Assembly: GCA_029204225.1 (NCBI GenBank)
Contig: CM055110.1
Coordinates: 45,904,267-45,968,266, forward strand
From: Diphasiastrum complanatum
Lineage: Eukaryota > Streptophyta > Lycopodiopsida > Lycopodiales > Lycopodiaceae
DNA length: 64,000 nucleotides
Direction of reading: 5' to 3'
The notes under the pieces are model-generated. The model saw nothing but the letters and a program-made list of their open reading frames with translations, was not told where the DNA came from and did not search any database. A program made the translations under genes and the position numbers. Positions 1-12,356 of this stretch are shown here, one piece after another; the first letter of the stretch is position 1, and every line of letters starts with the position of its first letter.

Positions 1-3000
1 TGAGGCATGAGATTAGTCAAGCAAAGATGCAAGATGTTATAAAGTCATAGGATTACAATAAGAGAAGCATAGATTTGAATTATTTTAAACATACAGGAGG
101 AACATATGACAAATATGGAATTAATGACAAAGTCTAGAATTTATGAGGAGAAGCATTTTGGTATTAGTTGTGCTAATAATATCAATAAAAATCTCAATAG
201 AGATTTTTGTGGATGATGATTGAGTTGCATGTCAATTCGAACAATTATACTAGATGTAGATAGAGAGATAGTGTTTGGATCATGCAAATTAGAGAATATT
301 GGTCCCATGGTTCAGAGTAAAGTGAGTATATATATATATAGATGATCATTTGTATTTTAGTAAACATGCATCTACATCAAAGAGATCTTCTAATCATTTT
401 GTGTTAGGCAACAACATGCAAGTGGAAGCTTCACACATCCAATTCGTTAGGATTTCTATAGTTCACATATATTACATACAAATGAAAAATAAACAAGTGC
501 TTCAAATATGCTCATCAATATACTACACATATTACATGCATTTATTATCAATTTTCATGAATTACTCATGGTAGTTTGTCAAAATTGGTTCTACATTGCA
601 AACATACTATTAAAACGGATCCACATTACTTTCATATTATGAAATATGAAATTAAATAATCATGTACATTTTCAAATATAAAAATGAAATAAATATTTGT
701 GCTTATTACAAAAGCTAGACAAGACACATAGCAAATAGTGCATAATATTTTTCTCAATGGTAATTTCAAGTAAAAAATGACATTAAAATTATGTCTGGCA
801 CCTTTTTGTGTATGTGAATAGAAAATTTATCTAGTCTCAAATGTTGATCATGATGTTTCTGGTACATGCATTAGCCAACTTTATACCGACAACACTGATG
901 CAAGTTTTCCTATATTCATGAAAAGTCTATAATGAGTCAATCAATAAATTGTAAGTTTATATGCTCACATGTTGTCACTAAGGCATTGTCACAACATGAT
1001 GTGCTTAAGGACAGTCATTGAAAATGCACATGCTTACATGGACAAAAGAAGTATATTCATTGAATTGTACTACATATTTGCAAAAAACTAAATACTAATA
1101 TAGGCATAAATCATTAGTACTTTTCACTTTTTGTCTTTTGATGTTTAAAGTCATGCAAATTTAAGCTTATCTAATTCATGCACTATTGAAGTATGTTTGG
1201 CAATTTACAAACATGCAAGATGCTCACTTGATTCAAATGTATTTAGCATATTAATGCAATTGGAGATAGAAATAATGGGCCAATACTTTGAGAATATAAG
1301 CATGTTGCATGCCAACCATGTCATCCATAGCAAGCTCACTTTACACAACAACCAATGAAGGAAGGTGTCATTTTCCCTCAATTCTTTGTGTGAAAGTTTG
1401 TTTTAGCCTACCATTTTCCCTAAAGAGATCGTATTTGAAACCTCACGAATGTAGTTCAAAAGTATTTAAAGGGTAAGTGAAAGCTTCTAAGCAACATTTT
1501 GCAACCACAAAAACATAGTTAAATATTCAATTCAACATAATATATGTCATACATATGGCTCACCATGTCAAAGGGATTGACAGAATTTTCATATAGCGAA
1601 GATAATACCATTGTAGAAAGGGAATCCACAAAAATCTCCCTTTATACCTTAGAAAATTTTAGAACACTAAACTTAAAAAAGTGCCACCTCCAAAAAGTTC
1701 TCTTCCCCAAGCTTCTCTTTATCTCAAATCTATGAAAGAGACTACAATCCATGAAAGTTTTGCCTATCTAAGAGGGCATACAAATTTTTTTCAATGGCTT
1801 GCTAGCCATATGCATCACATGTTTCCCACTTTTTCCCTTACTTTTTAAATATACCCCCATGGCTACCTATGCACTATTTTGTCTAATTAACCTATGTTTT
1901 TTTCCCATTGTAAGACCTCCTATTAGTCTCTTGTCCATATCTCACCTCCCTTGTCTATACCTCACCTACTATTACAATCTAGTTGTACATTGTCATTAGT
2001 TTTGAACATTTTTTCTAGAAATGGGAGTCCAATACATAAATGCATACAATTGGCTTGCATTCTAGCTTTATTACTATCAACATGAAAAGGAGTCAATAGT
2101 TGGAAACTTATACTCACTCATAAACCTTGCATGCTCCTTAAATGCCTTCTACATGCGCTTGTCAATGCAACAACTTTTATCAGCCATATTGTAAGGCACC
2201 TGTGGACCGATTTTTCTACTTATCAATCAAGATTCCACAGCTAGAAACTTCACTATCTATCAACAATATTGTCTTCTATGCTTGTCAACCCTTCCGATTT
2301 TTCTCTTGTCAATTTTAAAGTTCACTCATTAATGTTTGTGCCCTTATTAGCCATAGCATCATAAGGCACTTATAGACGTCGTTTTATCAATATTGTTGCT
2401 AATTAGCTTATTATCTTATCATCCATGGCTTCACACTTATCAACCCTCCTATTGTCTATGGTTGTGTTGACTTTCTTGACCTACAATATGCATCACATAT
2501 TGCATAATTTATGCATAGATTTTGTCATTTCGTGCCTATTTACATCAATTATTTCATCTTATTTTGGGCTCACATGATCTTGTGTTACAAAAAAAACCAC
2601 ATCCACAATCAAATGATCAAAAGGCTTGAATTTGAAGGATCTACATCGCAAGATTTGAAGAGAGTGGTTGCAGTGATAGAAAAGTTGAGTAGTTGTTTTA
2701 ATTTCTATCTTGTAGACGACACACAATTGATCAGGATTGTACTATGGGGCAAGTGGAGAGACCTATAGTTAGGTTACTGGTCATTACAAAGCCTCAAACC
2801 AAAATCCATAAGTGCAAGATACTAAGGCCTCATAAAAAGTATACTCCTAAAGTAAATACTCAATGACCTACAACTAATTGGATTCCTAGAAATTTTAAAG
2901 TGCATGGTTTGATATATCATACCAAAAATATCTAAGCATAACTATTGGTAGTATTATGATCAACTAATGAGTCAATTGTCAATTTTGTATCCAATTCTCA

Positions 3001-3066
3001 AATATTATCTAGCATGAATAAACTTAGCCAAGCATGTTTCTTGAAGAGCTAAAGGCTACAATTGTG
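1..3066. other. AT-rich intergenic DNA, no gene recognised
   Basis: I see no convincing gene here. The open frames are short (under 90 codons), lie on both strands and show no family motifs. The sequence is AT-rich, with a short TA run near 329-341. It may be very old transposon debris, but nothing in it supports a named family. Confidence 0.5.
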
Positions 3067-3260
3067 CACTACTACAAATAGAGTGCATATACTAGACTAA
3101 AATTTGCAACATTTATTTTGACTAAATTAAACGTCGCTCTACAACAGATATAGCAACATTCATTTTTTTATAAACATCGCTTACTAAATGTTAGTACACG
3201 ATTAATGAACGTCATTGTGCGACTATAAATAATTGTTGCTTTGCGATATTTTACTTAGAG
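3067..3260. mobile_element. possible CACTA transposon terminus
   Basis: The stretch opens with CACTACTACAAATAG, the usual form of a plant CACTA (En/Spm) terminus. It is followed by short degenerate repeats in both orientations (GCAACATTTATTTT, AACGTCGCT, GCAACATTCATTTT, AACGTCATTG), as in CACTA subterminal regions. A CACTA Tnp2 fragment sits on the minus strand about 2.8 kb away at 5880-6270, with a Copia element between them. This fits one CACTA element split by a Copia insertion. The opposite terminus was not found, so the assignment stays tentative. Confidence 0.45.
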
Positions 3261-3433
3261 ATTTTTAGAGATGATATAGCAATGTTTCAGTGAAGTTTGA
3301 ACATACACTTGTTGTCGAAGAACGATGTGTAAAGCTCACAGAAAAAAAAAACCCCCAAAAGAAGGTGAAAGTGTTGTCCACTAGACCAAAGAGTGGTATG
3401 TCGTCTATATTGCTAGATTGAAAAATGTATATA

Positions 3434-4487
3434 TCAGATAATATTTTGAAATAATATGTTACATATACACTTATAAAATACTTCAATATGTTTGCTCTTT
3501 GCATGAAAGATAGGATTGTTGGCAAGGGCTTGGGCCGAGATGTTGTCACATTTGATCAAAGGTAGATCTTTTTCCTTGATGCACTTGAGCTCCAGTAATA
3601 GTCTTTTGATCCAAAGGAGCTTTTGTTGTTGTTGTAAGGGCCTTATACTCGGCCTCACATGATGATAGAGAAATAGTAAAAATATAGTGTAAGCACTTGC
3701 GGATTTTTGATCCACCTTGTCACTAGCAAAATCCGAATCCGAGTAGCCAAGTATAGATAGATCTTCACTTTTTTAGAGCAATCCATAATCAGGTGTTGAA
3801 GATATATACCTTAAGACTCTCTTGGCCGATTTCCAATGACAGATCTTGGGATCTTGCACGGATTGACTTAGCTTGTGTACACAGTAGATCAAATCGGGAT
3901 GGCCAACCAGATCAAGGAGCCAATAAGACTCCTAGAAATGATGACGTCCTCGAAGGATCTTTCATCTCCCTTATTAGGATCTTTTACAATATGCTCCATA
4001 GGTGTGTCTACACTCTAACAATTTTCCATATTGAACTTTTTGAGCATTTAAAGAGGATATCTAGATTGACTTGTGAGAGCATAATCATGACAAAGATCAA
4101 TATCTAGGCCTAGAATGTAGTGTAGCTCTCCTAGAACTTGCATTTTGAACTCACTACCAAGTGGACTTTTAGTCTCTTCTACTAACTTAATGCAACTTCC
4201 ACATAGGATAACATCATCTACATAAATAATGAGAATGACAAGATCACTAGCAACAAAATTTAAGTACAAGGAAGGATTATAGTCTCTTAGGATAAATCCA
4301 AGTGAGATAAGAAATGAGTTAAGCCTTGCATACGATGATCTTGGGGCTTGCTTAAGCTCATATAGACTTTTGAATAGCAGGCAAACTTTGGATTCTTCAT
4401 CATGCTTGATGAAGCTTTGTGGTTGCTCCATATATATATATCCTCCTCAAGGTATCCATTAAGAAAAGCATTGGAGACATCTCTTGA
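3434..4487 (-). pseudogene. Copia A reverse transcriptase / RNase H fragment
   Basis: This is the remnant of a Copia reverse transcriptase and RNase H, the enzyme that copies element RNA into DNA in virus-like particles. The frame starts with the RT motif around DVSNAFLNGYLEEDIY near 4487-4440. It continues with LYELKQAP, the catalytic YVDD (IIYVDDVILCG) and GELHYILGLDI. After about 4048 the frame is broken, but GSLIGLVGHPD and later WIKRLLLEL, IKCDNISAQALANNP and HAKSKHIEV mark the RT tail and RNase H. Several stops and shifts make it non-functional. Confidence 0.8.
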
Positions 4488-4636
4488 GGGTGGATAGGCT
4501 CATCCTCCTCCCCACTCATTATGTCCATCAAATCTTGCATTAAAAGGATTTATTCCATTCTTAGTTTCCAAATAGAATAGTTTTATTTGTTCAACCTATC
4601 ACTAGAATTTAAAAGATAAGCATTCATGGATGCCAT
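4488..4636 (-). pseudogene. Copia A gag N-terminus fused to RT
   Basis: The frame begins MASMNAYLLNSSDRLN at 4636 and continues with NYSIWKLRM and GEEDEPIHPQE, the start of a plant Copia gag (DUF4219/UBN2 type). The equivalent gag at 43.1 kb continues normally after the HPQE motif. Here the sequence passes straight into the RT motif, so the junction at about 4487 marks a deletion of several kilobases. A stop after DRLNK also breaks it. Confidence 0.75.
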
Positions 4637-5169
4637 CTTCCTCTAAACAAGAGATTGATTCTATAAGAATGGATACCCAATAGAAATGATGAAAGTACTA
4701 GCTATCCCACTATCTAAAGAACTAAGAATGATCCAAAAATGAATTCTCAAAAAGATGCTATTTGATCTTGAGCTCAATCAATTCTATTGAAAAAGATACA
4801 ATATGAAACTAGCTTGCTTGATGTCCAAATTGACGACTCCTTGATCTAAACTTCACAAGGCTTATAAAAATCCAATCAACCTAAAAAAATATGATCTACT
4901 TGCACATAAATGCCACTCTAAATCACCCTTATAAGATCAGGTTGAACCTTCACATAAGAATTAAAACAATCTACTTTCCAAGCACAAGCTACAAAGATCA
5001 CAATTTTGACACAAAATTGATCTTAATGATGAGTAAATGCAAAAAAATTTGATCAATAATGGAAATACAAATCATATATAATCATAAAGAATTAATCAAT
5101 GCTTTGAATTGATCAAATTCTATGATGCTAGTAAATCAAATTGCAAGAATTTAGCTCATTTCATAACAA

Positions 5170-5182
5170 GGCTCTGATACCA
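5170..5182 (-). other. primer-binding site of Copia A
   Basis: On the minus strand this reads TGGTATCAGAGCC, the usual plant Copia site complementary to initiator methionine tRNA. It directly follows the LTR end, which fixes the element's orientation. Confidence 0.85.
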
Positions 5183-5868
5183 TGTTGAAAATTCAGCAAA
5201 AAGACTATAATAAATGTTATAAATGATGGATAAAGCACCTTGAATGGATCCAATTGAGATCCTATAGCAAAAACACTAGCCAATTTAGTGTTTCCTAGTT
5301 TCACCTCCACTTTAAGACTCAAATTCGTGCAATATCCTTCACACGTGTGAAAGTACGAACTACCACAGGCATAGTATATACTTTAACTTGCTAATCAATC
5401 CCACAATTGCAAAGCAATCAAGAGAAATATCAAATATCAAGCATATGGATCACCAACAACATTGGTAGATGGAAAACCAAAATTTGTACTCAATTTGATG
5501 GGGAAATCATCACATATTTGTACATTAGTAGCTTGGATCTGAGTATTTTAGGAATTTTCTGAACTTATCATAACCTAACCCTAACATCCAACCTAATTGA
5601 TCATTGAGTCCACCCTAATTAGGGGTCCTAATCTCAAGATCCAAAAACAATGAAAAACATGCTACTTTTGGGTCCTATTTTCTCTCTACCCTATCTAAGC
5701 ACTTTTTGGCCTTATTTCAAAGGTGCCTTTACAAAGTAGGATGTAGAATAAAGATTTTGGAAAGCATACTGTGATATTTGGCACGTTTGGCATTCAATTA
5801 CATGGCCATCTTGCCAATTACAATACATATGACCAAAATTGGTCCAAACTAGCTTATGAATTTTAACA
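5183..5868 (-). repeat. LTR of Copia A
   Basis: A 686-bp long terminal repeat bounded on the plus strand by TGTTGAAA and TTTTAACA, so it has the canonical TG...CA ends. The primer-binding site is immediately internal. The sequence matches the Copia B LTR at about 44017-44667, for example in the blocks 'ccaccctaatt.gggg' and 'tcaaaggtgcc'. Confidence 0.8.
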
Positions 5869-5879
5869 ATCCCATGTAT

Positions 5880-6270
5880 TTAACCTTTTAATGACTGAAA
5901 ATTATAAGTGCAAGTAAAAAGATGACCTTTTTTTATTGCTATCTATTGATGGAGTTATGTTGTAATTCACAGTCATCACTGGCCATGTTGTCCAAGTAGA
6001 AGATCAATGGCCCTAAGGATTAAGACCATCCATGGCCAACCCAAGTCTCAAATGTCTTGGCTCTATACGAAATATAGGCCACTCATATTCAATGTGTTTT
6101 GTAGCCATGCTATCATATGATATTTTCATGACACCATCAATGGATCTATTTATAGCATGCCAATCCATTAGTTCTGGCAATGAAACATGTGTTGCCATAT
6201 GTGGTAGTATTGGAAAATGGCACACAACCTTTGATGCAACTTTGGTTCCTTGGACATCTCATTGATATCA
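5880..6270 (-). pseudogene. CACTA transposase (Tnp2-like) fragment
   Basis: The minus-strand frame carries hallmark blocks of plant En/Spm CACTA transposases. These are LPELMDWHAINRSIDGVM, then WPIFRIEPRHLRLGLAMDG followed by LNP, then TWPVMTVNYNITP. They match the Tnp2 order W-H-N-S-DG, then W-P-F-EPR-N-R-LGLA-DG-NP, then S-WPV-YN-PP. Tnp2 is a DDE-type enzyme that cuts and inserts the element. Stops interrupt the second half. Only about 130 residues remain of a roughly 700-residue domain, and Copia A adjoins it at 5868. The apparent start at 6225 is not real, because similarity (KVVCHFPILP) extends upstream. Confidence 0.75.
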
Positions 6271-7110
6271 TGGACATTCAGACTTCTGGCAACTTTTTTT
6301 AATTCATGTACACCCCTAGATCATATTCAATCATTTGGACACATTAACGTAGTTGTAGTCCATTTGAAGCATCGCCAATATCTTTTCTACAGCTTTCTTG
6401 ACTTTGGAATTGTATTGCCTTTGGATAATAGTGAATGTAACAACCTATAACAAATATCTAATAATATTACATACTTTTCCAACTAATAGGTATTGAATTG
6501 AAACAAAAAAACATCATAGTTGTATGAAAAGTCACCTGAATAATGCATCGACACTTTGATTACTCTATGTGTAGAAAACTTGAATAATTAGGCCATGATG
6601 ATAGTCTAGAAACACTTGCCCTTTGTATAAAGGAGTTGTACCTTCAGTTCTCGTGCTTATTTCACTTTTAGTTCTCTTGTCTTCATATTTTCTTGTGATG
6701 TGAAGTTAGCTTCTTGTGTATAGTAGTTCTAATGTGCACTACTTCTATTGATTGTAGTGGTCTAAGAAGGATAGTACAAACGTATCAAAACTTGCATTAT
6801 ATCATCTTCCTCTTTCAAATGATAATTGTGTTCTTGATTTAAAATGTCAACTCATTTGCTCGCGACAAAGAAACTCCATCGATGCTTGGCACATTCTTTT
6901 AACAATCATTTAGAATCTGTAGCAAGTCCAGGCCCTCCATAACTATAAACGTTGAAAACATCATTTAAGATATAATGCATGTTAAAATAAAAACATAATA
7001 TGCATGATGATACACTATGATAAAAAACATAGTGACGATTGTATAACTATGATGCATGATCATATAACTACAATTTCGTCGCTACAAAAATTATGCCATT
7101 CAAGTACGTA
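6271..7110. other. no gene seen
   Basis: AT-rich DNA between the CACTA transposase fragment and the SET fragment. Short frames are present but show no recognisable motif. It may be further decayed CACTA internal sequence. Confidence 0.4.
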
Positions 7111-7377
7111 CTAGAGTTCATTACAACTTTTATAATAGGGATGACTACAATCATAGCAAGTAAATAAATCATCTCTAGCTTGCAATGATTTACCAACACA
7201 AACCATCACATAAGTACCTTTAATGAATCTAGTAAAATAATCTTCCATGTCATTGCTACGCTCTTCGAAGATACAATTTGTTAAACTAGGAAAACCATGA
7301 GAGTTGTTAATAAATCTTGCTATGTTTCCAAACTCGCATGGTCTTCCATCAATGTAGTATTGGAAGAACTTCCACAT
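7111..7377 (-). pseudogene. SET-domain (lysine methyltransferase) fragment
   Basis: An 88-residue minus-strand frame contains YIDGRPCEFGNIARFINNS, matching the conserved SET core of histone-lysine methyltransferases (ID...GN-ARFINHS, the cofactor-binding pseudoknot). It then has LTNCIFEE and, near the end, KSLQARDDLFTCYD, which fits the A-x-I-x-x-G-E-E-L-x-x-DY block. The usual His in NHS is Asn. No upstream SET half, pre-SET zinc site or other exon was found nearby. It is probably one exon or a captured fragment of a SET gene rather than a working gene. Confidence 0.6.
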
Positions 7378-9179
7378 GAGTGTGTATATACATTATTGGG
7401 CGAGTATGGATATTTTTAATACCAGCTGAGTCTTGGTATTATAGGTTTCTAAAATTTTTGCTACCAGCTAGGTATGAATATCACCATGTTTGTAAATTAG
7501 TGGCTGGTATCAACCGACCTAGGTATAATTCACATGCCTAAATGTGAAAAGTTATTGGAAATATTCTCTCAGTCAAGCAAAATTCCTTGAAAAGATGACA
7601 ACATTCCATACTTTTAATTCATGCCAGTATCTTTGGGAATGTTTGCATTGCTTTACAAGGCTGAATGTACCCATTTTATTATTGGGCCGTAACGATGATT
7701 TATACCATTGGTTAATCATTATAGTCAAAACACCAAGTTCTTGGTTCAATTTTGGAATGCTTCTTTACTATTTGGAATTGATGTTTCAAGCACAACTATG
7801 GGCGATGTAAAATATTATATTCCAGAACAAAAGGCAATTTCCAATTTCAATGAGGCCAATTTTTCATGGTCAACCATGGAAGAAGTATTGTCTAAATTTG
7901 GGGAGCTATACTAATTTGGTTGACAATACATCCAGAGTTGTTCCTCAACATATATCCAATTTGCACTACCAAAATCAGCTATTTTGTATGTAGCAGTCCT
8001 TTACGATCAACAATTTATATCTATAAAAGTGACGGTCCAATCACAGTTTCATCAATCAAGGTGACTAAACAATGTGGACTGTTAAATACATTGGAAGAGC
8101 CAAATGCAATGCAAAAACATGAGTGTAAAGGAATTGTGTGAATCATGCAGGTGGCATGATGTTGAGTAAGTAGACAAAAGATGATACTGCGGTGATACAT
8201 TATGTCCATTCCTTGCAGATTGGTTGCAAACAAGCAATATGGTGTTTCATCCATCTCTTCTTTGGCCATCAATTTTCCTTCATGGGAGCATATGTTGTAG
8301 ATTAAAGGTAACAAATGGATTCAATTCAACAGCTTTGGATCTATAATAATGCAACAAGTTTTGGGACATGACATCCTAAGGCGACAAGTTATCCAAAAAA
8401 GGAAATTGACAAGATAAAGGTGAAAACCACATAATAGTCTCTAGATTTTGTAATAGTCACAATTTTTGGAGGACAAGCTTTTGAGTGTCTCTTCTTCTAG
8501 GCCCAAATTGGAATTCCACCCAAGTCTCAATTTCCACATGTAACACTGCTACTGTCATTTGTGCATAATAATGGGTGACATAAAATACATACATATACAT
8601 TATTAATAAAAGTTTGTACTGATATTCTTAGATGATATACTTATCTACAACAAGACCTTTAAGGAGCATATTAATTATATCAAAATTGTCTTGCAAATTT
8701 TTGAAGGACCTTCATGCAAAGTAGTCTAAATGTGAATATTATAAGCATGAATAAGTTTATCTTCATCATACTATCACCCCTTTTGGGTTGAGGGATAGAC
8801 GAGGATAATACAAGGCAGTTATTGAGTGCAAGGTTGTTTAGTTTAAAATTTAAAATAGCAAAATTATCACACTCTAGGCAATTCATTCCTTGTTGAAATT
8901 GAAAAATATAGCAAAGTCAGATGAATAGAGTTTTATATATCTACTAATACCATTCTTATAAGCATAAATCATTCAAAATTAAGCCAAATTATTATGAAAC
9001 ATAATACATTTACATCAAAGTTGGGCAATAATTTTTCTATTTTGACTACCAAATTTTAAAATTTTCTATGAAAAAAACAAAAGTATAGCCAAAAAATGAA
9101 AAATATCATAAATAAAAAACTTTGGTGCTGATACCAAAAATAATCAAATAGGCTAAATCTTGAATCCTAGGAATTACTA
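7378..9179. other. unassigned AT-rich DNA with short frames
   Basis: Two frames are slightly longer than noise: plus 7708-7914 (68 residues, FWNASLLFGIDVSS) and minus 8021-8314 (97 residues, Cys- and His-containing). Neither shows a family motif I recognise, and no splice structure is clear. The 3' part contains the first copy of the direct repeat listed separately. Confidence 0.35.
8408..8594. repeat. direct repeat, copy 1 (partner 11416-11597)
   Basis: The block from GGTGAAAACCACATAATAG through TAGGCCCAAATTGGA and ACATGTAACACTGCTA to GGTGACATAA recurs about 3 kb away in the same orientation with scattered differences. It has no coding signal and is an unclassified dispersed repeat. Confidence 0.75.
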
Positions 9180-9660
9180 TTTTCTTCTATAAATTTATTG
9201 AAGATTATGCCAAGGAGCAACACCTCTTAATAATTTTACAAAGGGTAGAGTTAAGAAAAAGAAGAAAATGTGTCAACCTAGTTCACCTATTGTACGGAAT
9301 GAGAAATTGAATGAATGTTTTGAAAAACTCAGAATCTTGATTGTTTTTCCCCTGTTACAAATTGTTGATTCAAGCCAACCTTATGTCATGAGAACTGGCA
9401 CAAGTACTATTGTGATTGGAGCAGTTTTAATTTATTTATAGAATGATGGGTTGATAACGTTTGGGAGCAAGAAACTCACTAGACCTTAGTTGCATTATAC
9501 AAAATAACATTGTCCATCTTTCCATTCTATAATTTGTTGATCATGATCGACATGTTTATTGCTTGTCTAGGAAGATCTTGGTTAATGATGAAACTCAAGA
9601 ATGTTGATCCACGACAAACTGACCAACAAAAATGACTTTACTATAGTATGCAAATCCATC
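9180..9660 (+). pseudogene. Ty3/Gypsy RT tail / RNase H remnant
   Basis: The plus strand, read across frameshifts, gives FIEDYAKEQHLLI, then SQPYVMRTGTSTIVIGAVL, then FGSKKLTRP and LHYTK. These match the Gypsy RT connection and RNase H blocks (RFI-DFSK, DAS--AIGAVL, SKKLT--E-NY). The catalytic Asp of the TDAS motif is lost (TGTS). Several stops are present and no LTRs are attached. Confidence 0.6.
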
Positions 9661-10614
9661 TAGCTTCTATTAACTTATTCATGATTCATGATGGAGCCCA
9701 AAATTTCCAATGACATCCATAATAGTTAGTAATTTTCTTTTTCTATGCACACAATCTTCTTTGACGTTTAAAAATATGGATGTTTTGCATGGTTCACATT
9801 CCTTTTTTTTAGTTAATGAGTTTATTGTGTGATACTAGACCATGGTTTCATAGCTAATTGTTTATCCTACAAAAAATTGTGCAACTTGATTAAAGTACAT
9901 CTAATTTTTCATGTAAATAAAGTTAGGTGTTGTTTAAATGACAAGGACAATCTTGTGCAAGGTTTGGTCGAGTTGGAAAAGTTGTGTTAGATCATTCAAC
10001 AAGGGGAGGTTCAATCAAGTGTGTCCCAGTTAGGCTCATGATTGAAGATGAATTCACATTCAAATCTAGAGATAAAAATTCCTCGCCAAATATTCAAGAG
10101 AAAAGAAGTGACTTTCTAGGAGCTTCTAGGCTAGGATTCTTAACCACTCATGCACTTATGAATAGAACTTATTCCTAAGAGTGATAGAAAAAATAGGACA
10201 TGAGAGAAAAGAATGATCATAACACATATTAGCGTTGTTTAGAAAGAGATAGGTACTTTTTTTTCTTTGAATGATTGTTGATGAAGAGTCTTTCTTCTTA
10301 GCTAACATCTATCGGTGATTAGCTTGCATCGTATACCACAATGTGCACTCTCTTTTATATTTCTTCATCTGGTTCAAAGAAGAGCATTAGATATAGTAGG
10401 TCACTGGACACTCGTCGTTGGCTCATGAGTGATTCTTTGTCCTTTTGTTGTACTTCCACGTTGATCTTTACTTATGCTATAAAAAACTAGTCATGTAAGT
10501 ATTTTTTGCCATAGGGACTTAACAGTTCCATAATGCATGCACGCACTTTATTTAGTACCTAACTTTTTGACAATCAATAAAATGGGAATAATCCCAAGGT
10601 ATAATAGCAATATA

Positions 10615-10628
10615 CTCTCTCTCTCTCT

Positions 10629-10719
<91 letters not shown>
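10615..10719. repeat. (CT)n microsatellite
   Basis: About 100 bp of CT dinucleotides with one AA interruption near 10630. The open frames across it (Ser-Leu and Arg-Glu repeats) are artefacts of the repeat. Confidence 0.97.
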
Positions 10720-10722
<3 letters not shown>

Positions 10723-11205
10723 CTTCCAAATGTGCCTCAACGTAATAGACATAAACAACCACAATGTGAACATAAACTACAATTGCCCATCAAACAGGTC
10801 TAAAAAGCATGGTATTGGGCTGTGAAGCTGGCCATACTCAAAATGGATGCATGGGCACAAACTTCCATACTGCAAACATGAACTTGGGTAGCATGGAGCA
10901 TTTCTTATGTGGCGTTGCTTATAAGGCCTTGGCCCTTTTTTAGTCAAGAGTTCCACTAATTGTTAAAAGTTTTATTTTCCTATCTTGGAGATCTCATGTT
11001 TGATTTAACTCAATTCCAAAAGTACATCACAAGAAGCTTTGTCTTAGGACAAGGCATTCGAATCATTAAAAAAAGTTAATGAAGATTGTAATTTAGGAAA
11101 AATTAACAATTTTAATTCTTAAACTCATATAACAATGACACCTCAACGTTTAGCAAATCATCACAAGAGCTTACTTGCGCTACCACGGCAGACCTAAAAA
11201 AGATG

Positions 11206-11208
<3 letters not shown>

Positions 11209-11286
<78 letters not shown>
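11209..11286. repeat. (GA)n microsatellite
   Basis: A pure GA run of about 78 bp. It is the reverse-complement type of the CT run some 500 bp upstream. Confidence 0.97.
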
Positions 11287-11288
<2 letters not shown>

Positions 11289-11415
11289 TTTTGCAATTTT
11301 CATCTCTTTCATAAAATTATCACATCTCTTTCATATGCTTACAATTAGCAAGAAAATGAATATTATGGACTTTTTTGAACTATATATATTCATAACCAAA
11401 TCCAAAAACAAGGTA

Positions 11416-11597
11416 ATTGACAAAAGGTGAAAACCACATAATAGTCTCTAGTTTTTGTAATAGTCACATTTTTTGGAGGACAAGCTCTTAATTGTCCCTT
11501 CGTCTAGGCCCAAATTGGAGTTCCACCCAAGTCTCCATTTCTACATGTAACACTGCTATTGCCATCTACAAATAACGGGTGACATAATTAACATACG
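11416..11597. repeat. direct repeat, copy 2 (partner 8408-8594)
   Basis: Second copy of the repeat opening GGTGAAAACCACATAATAG, in the same orientation as copy 1 and diverged by point changes. DNA from here to about 12350 shows no gene. Confidence 0.75.
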
Positions 11598-12356
11598 TAG
11601 ACAATGATAACTAGTTTTTTTTTTAAACTTTTTGCAATGTTATGGCTTTGCATTAATCATTAATATCCACAATTGTACAGTCTACATCCATATTGATTTC
11701 AGGTAGAGGGCTAATAGATTTTTTTTTTTTCACTAGAAGAAGGTAATCAATCAATGATCTCCATTGCCACATTGGAAATGTAACTCTCATCCTTGTACTA
11801 GAGTAATGGGGGGACATAGATAGCAAAAGATAGTGATAGCTACTACTAGGCACCAATATTGACAGCCTTCGGTTTCTAGATGTGTCCCTTTTCCCATTTC
11901 CAAAAGCATCTCCAGTTCAATGGCGGACTAATAACTACTTCCAAATGAAGAAGAAAATATTAACTAGTTAGAAGTGAGGAAGAAAACATCAACTTCGCTA
12001 TAAAGTGTGGTTTGCTGAAGTCGTGATCTTAGCCTAAAGAAATCAGCATGCGCTATCTTGTGAATACAATTCGAATTGAAAGCATTGAGCTTCAACAATA
12101 TGTGCCTGCCTACGAAAAACCTTTGTGGGTGGAGGTGGAATACTTATCATCAGCTCACGGCTTTGGATCATGACCCAAATTATCTTCTATAATGGAATTC
12201 CATCACTGAACCCATGCTTCAGGTGTCACGCAAAGGTTAACTAAAACCTACAAATCGTCTTCAAACATCACAGTCAGTCTATTAATGCAAGCTCCCCGGA
12301 AGTGGATACCTCCCACGAACCATCCACCCACCGGGAGCGAGGTTTTTGTTTGCCGG

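Larger units (their letters stand above)
3434..5868 (-). mobile_element. Copia A: deletion derivative of a Ty1/Copia LTR element
   Basis: Read on the minus strand, the order is LTR (5868-5183), primer-binding site (5182-5170), leader, gag N-terminus (4636-4488), reverse transcriptase and RNase H (about 4487-3434). The rest of gag, the protease and the integrase are missing, so this is a large internal deletion. No second LTR is visible below 3434. Leader, gag and LTR match Copia B (41.2-44.7 kb), so the two are the same family. The LTR abuts a CACTA transposase remnant at about 5.87 kb, suggesting insertion into a CACTA element. Confidence 0.75.
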
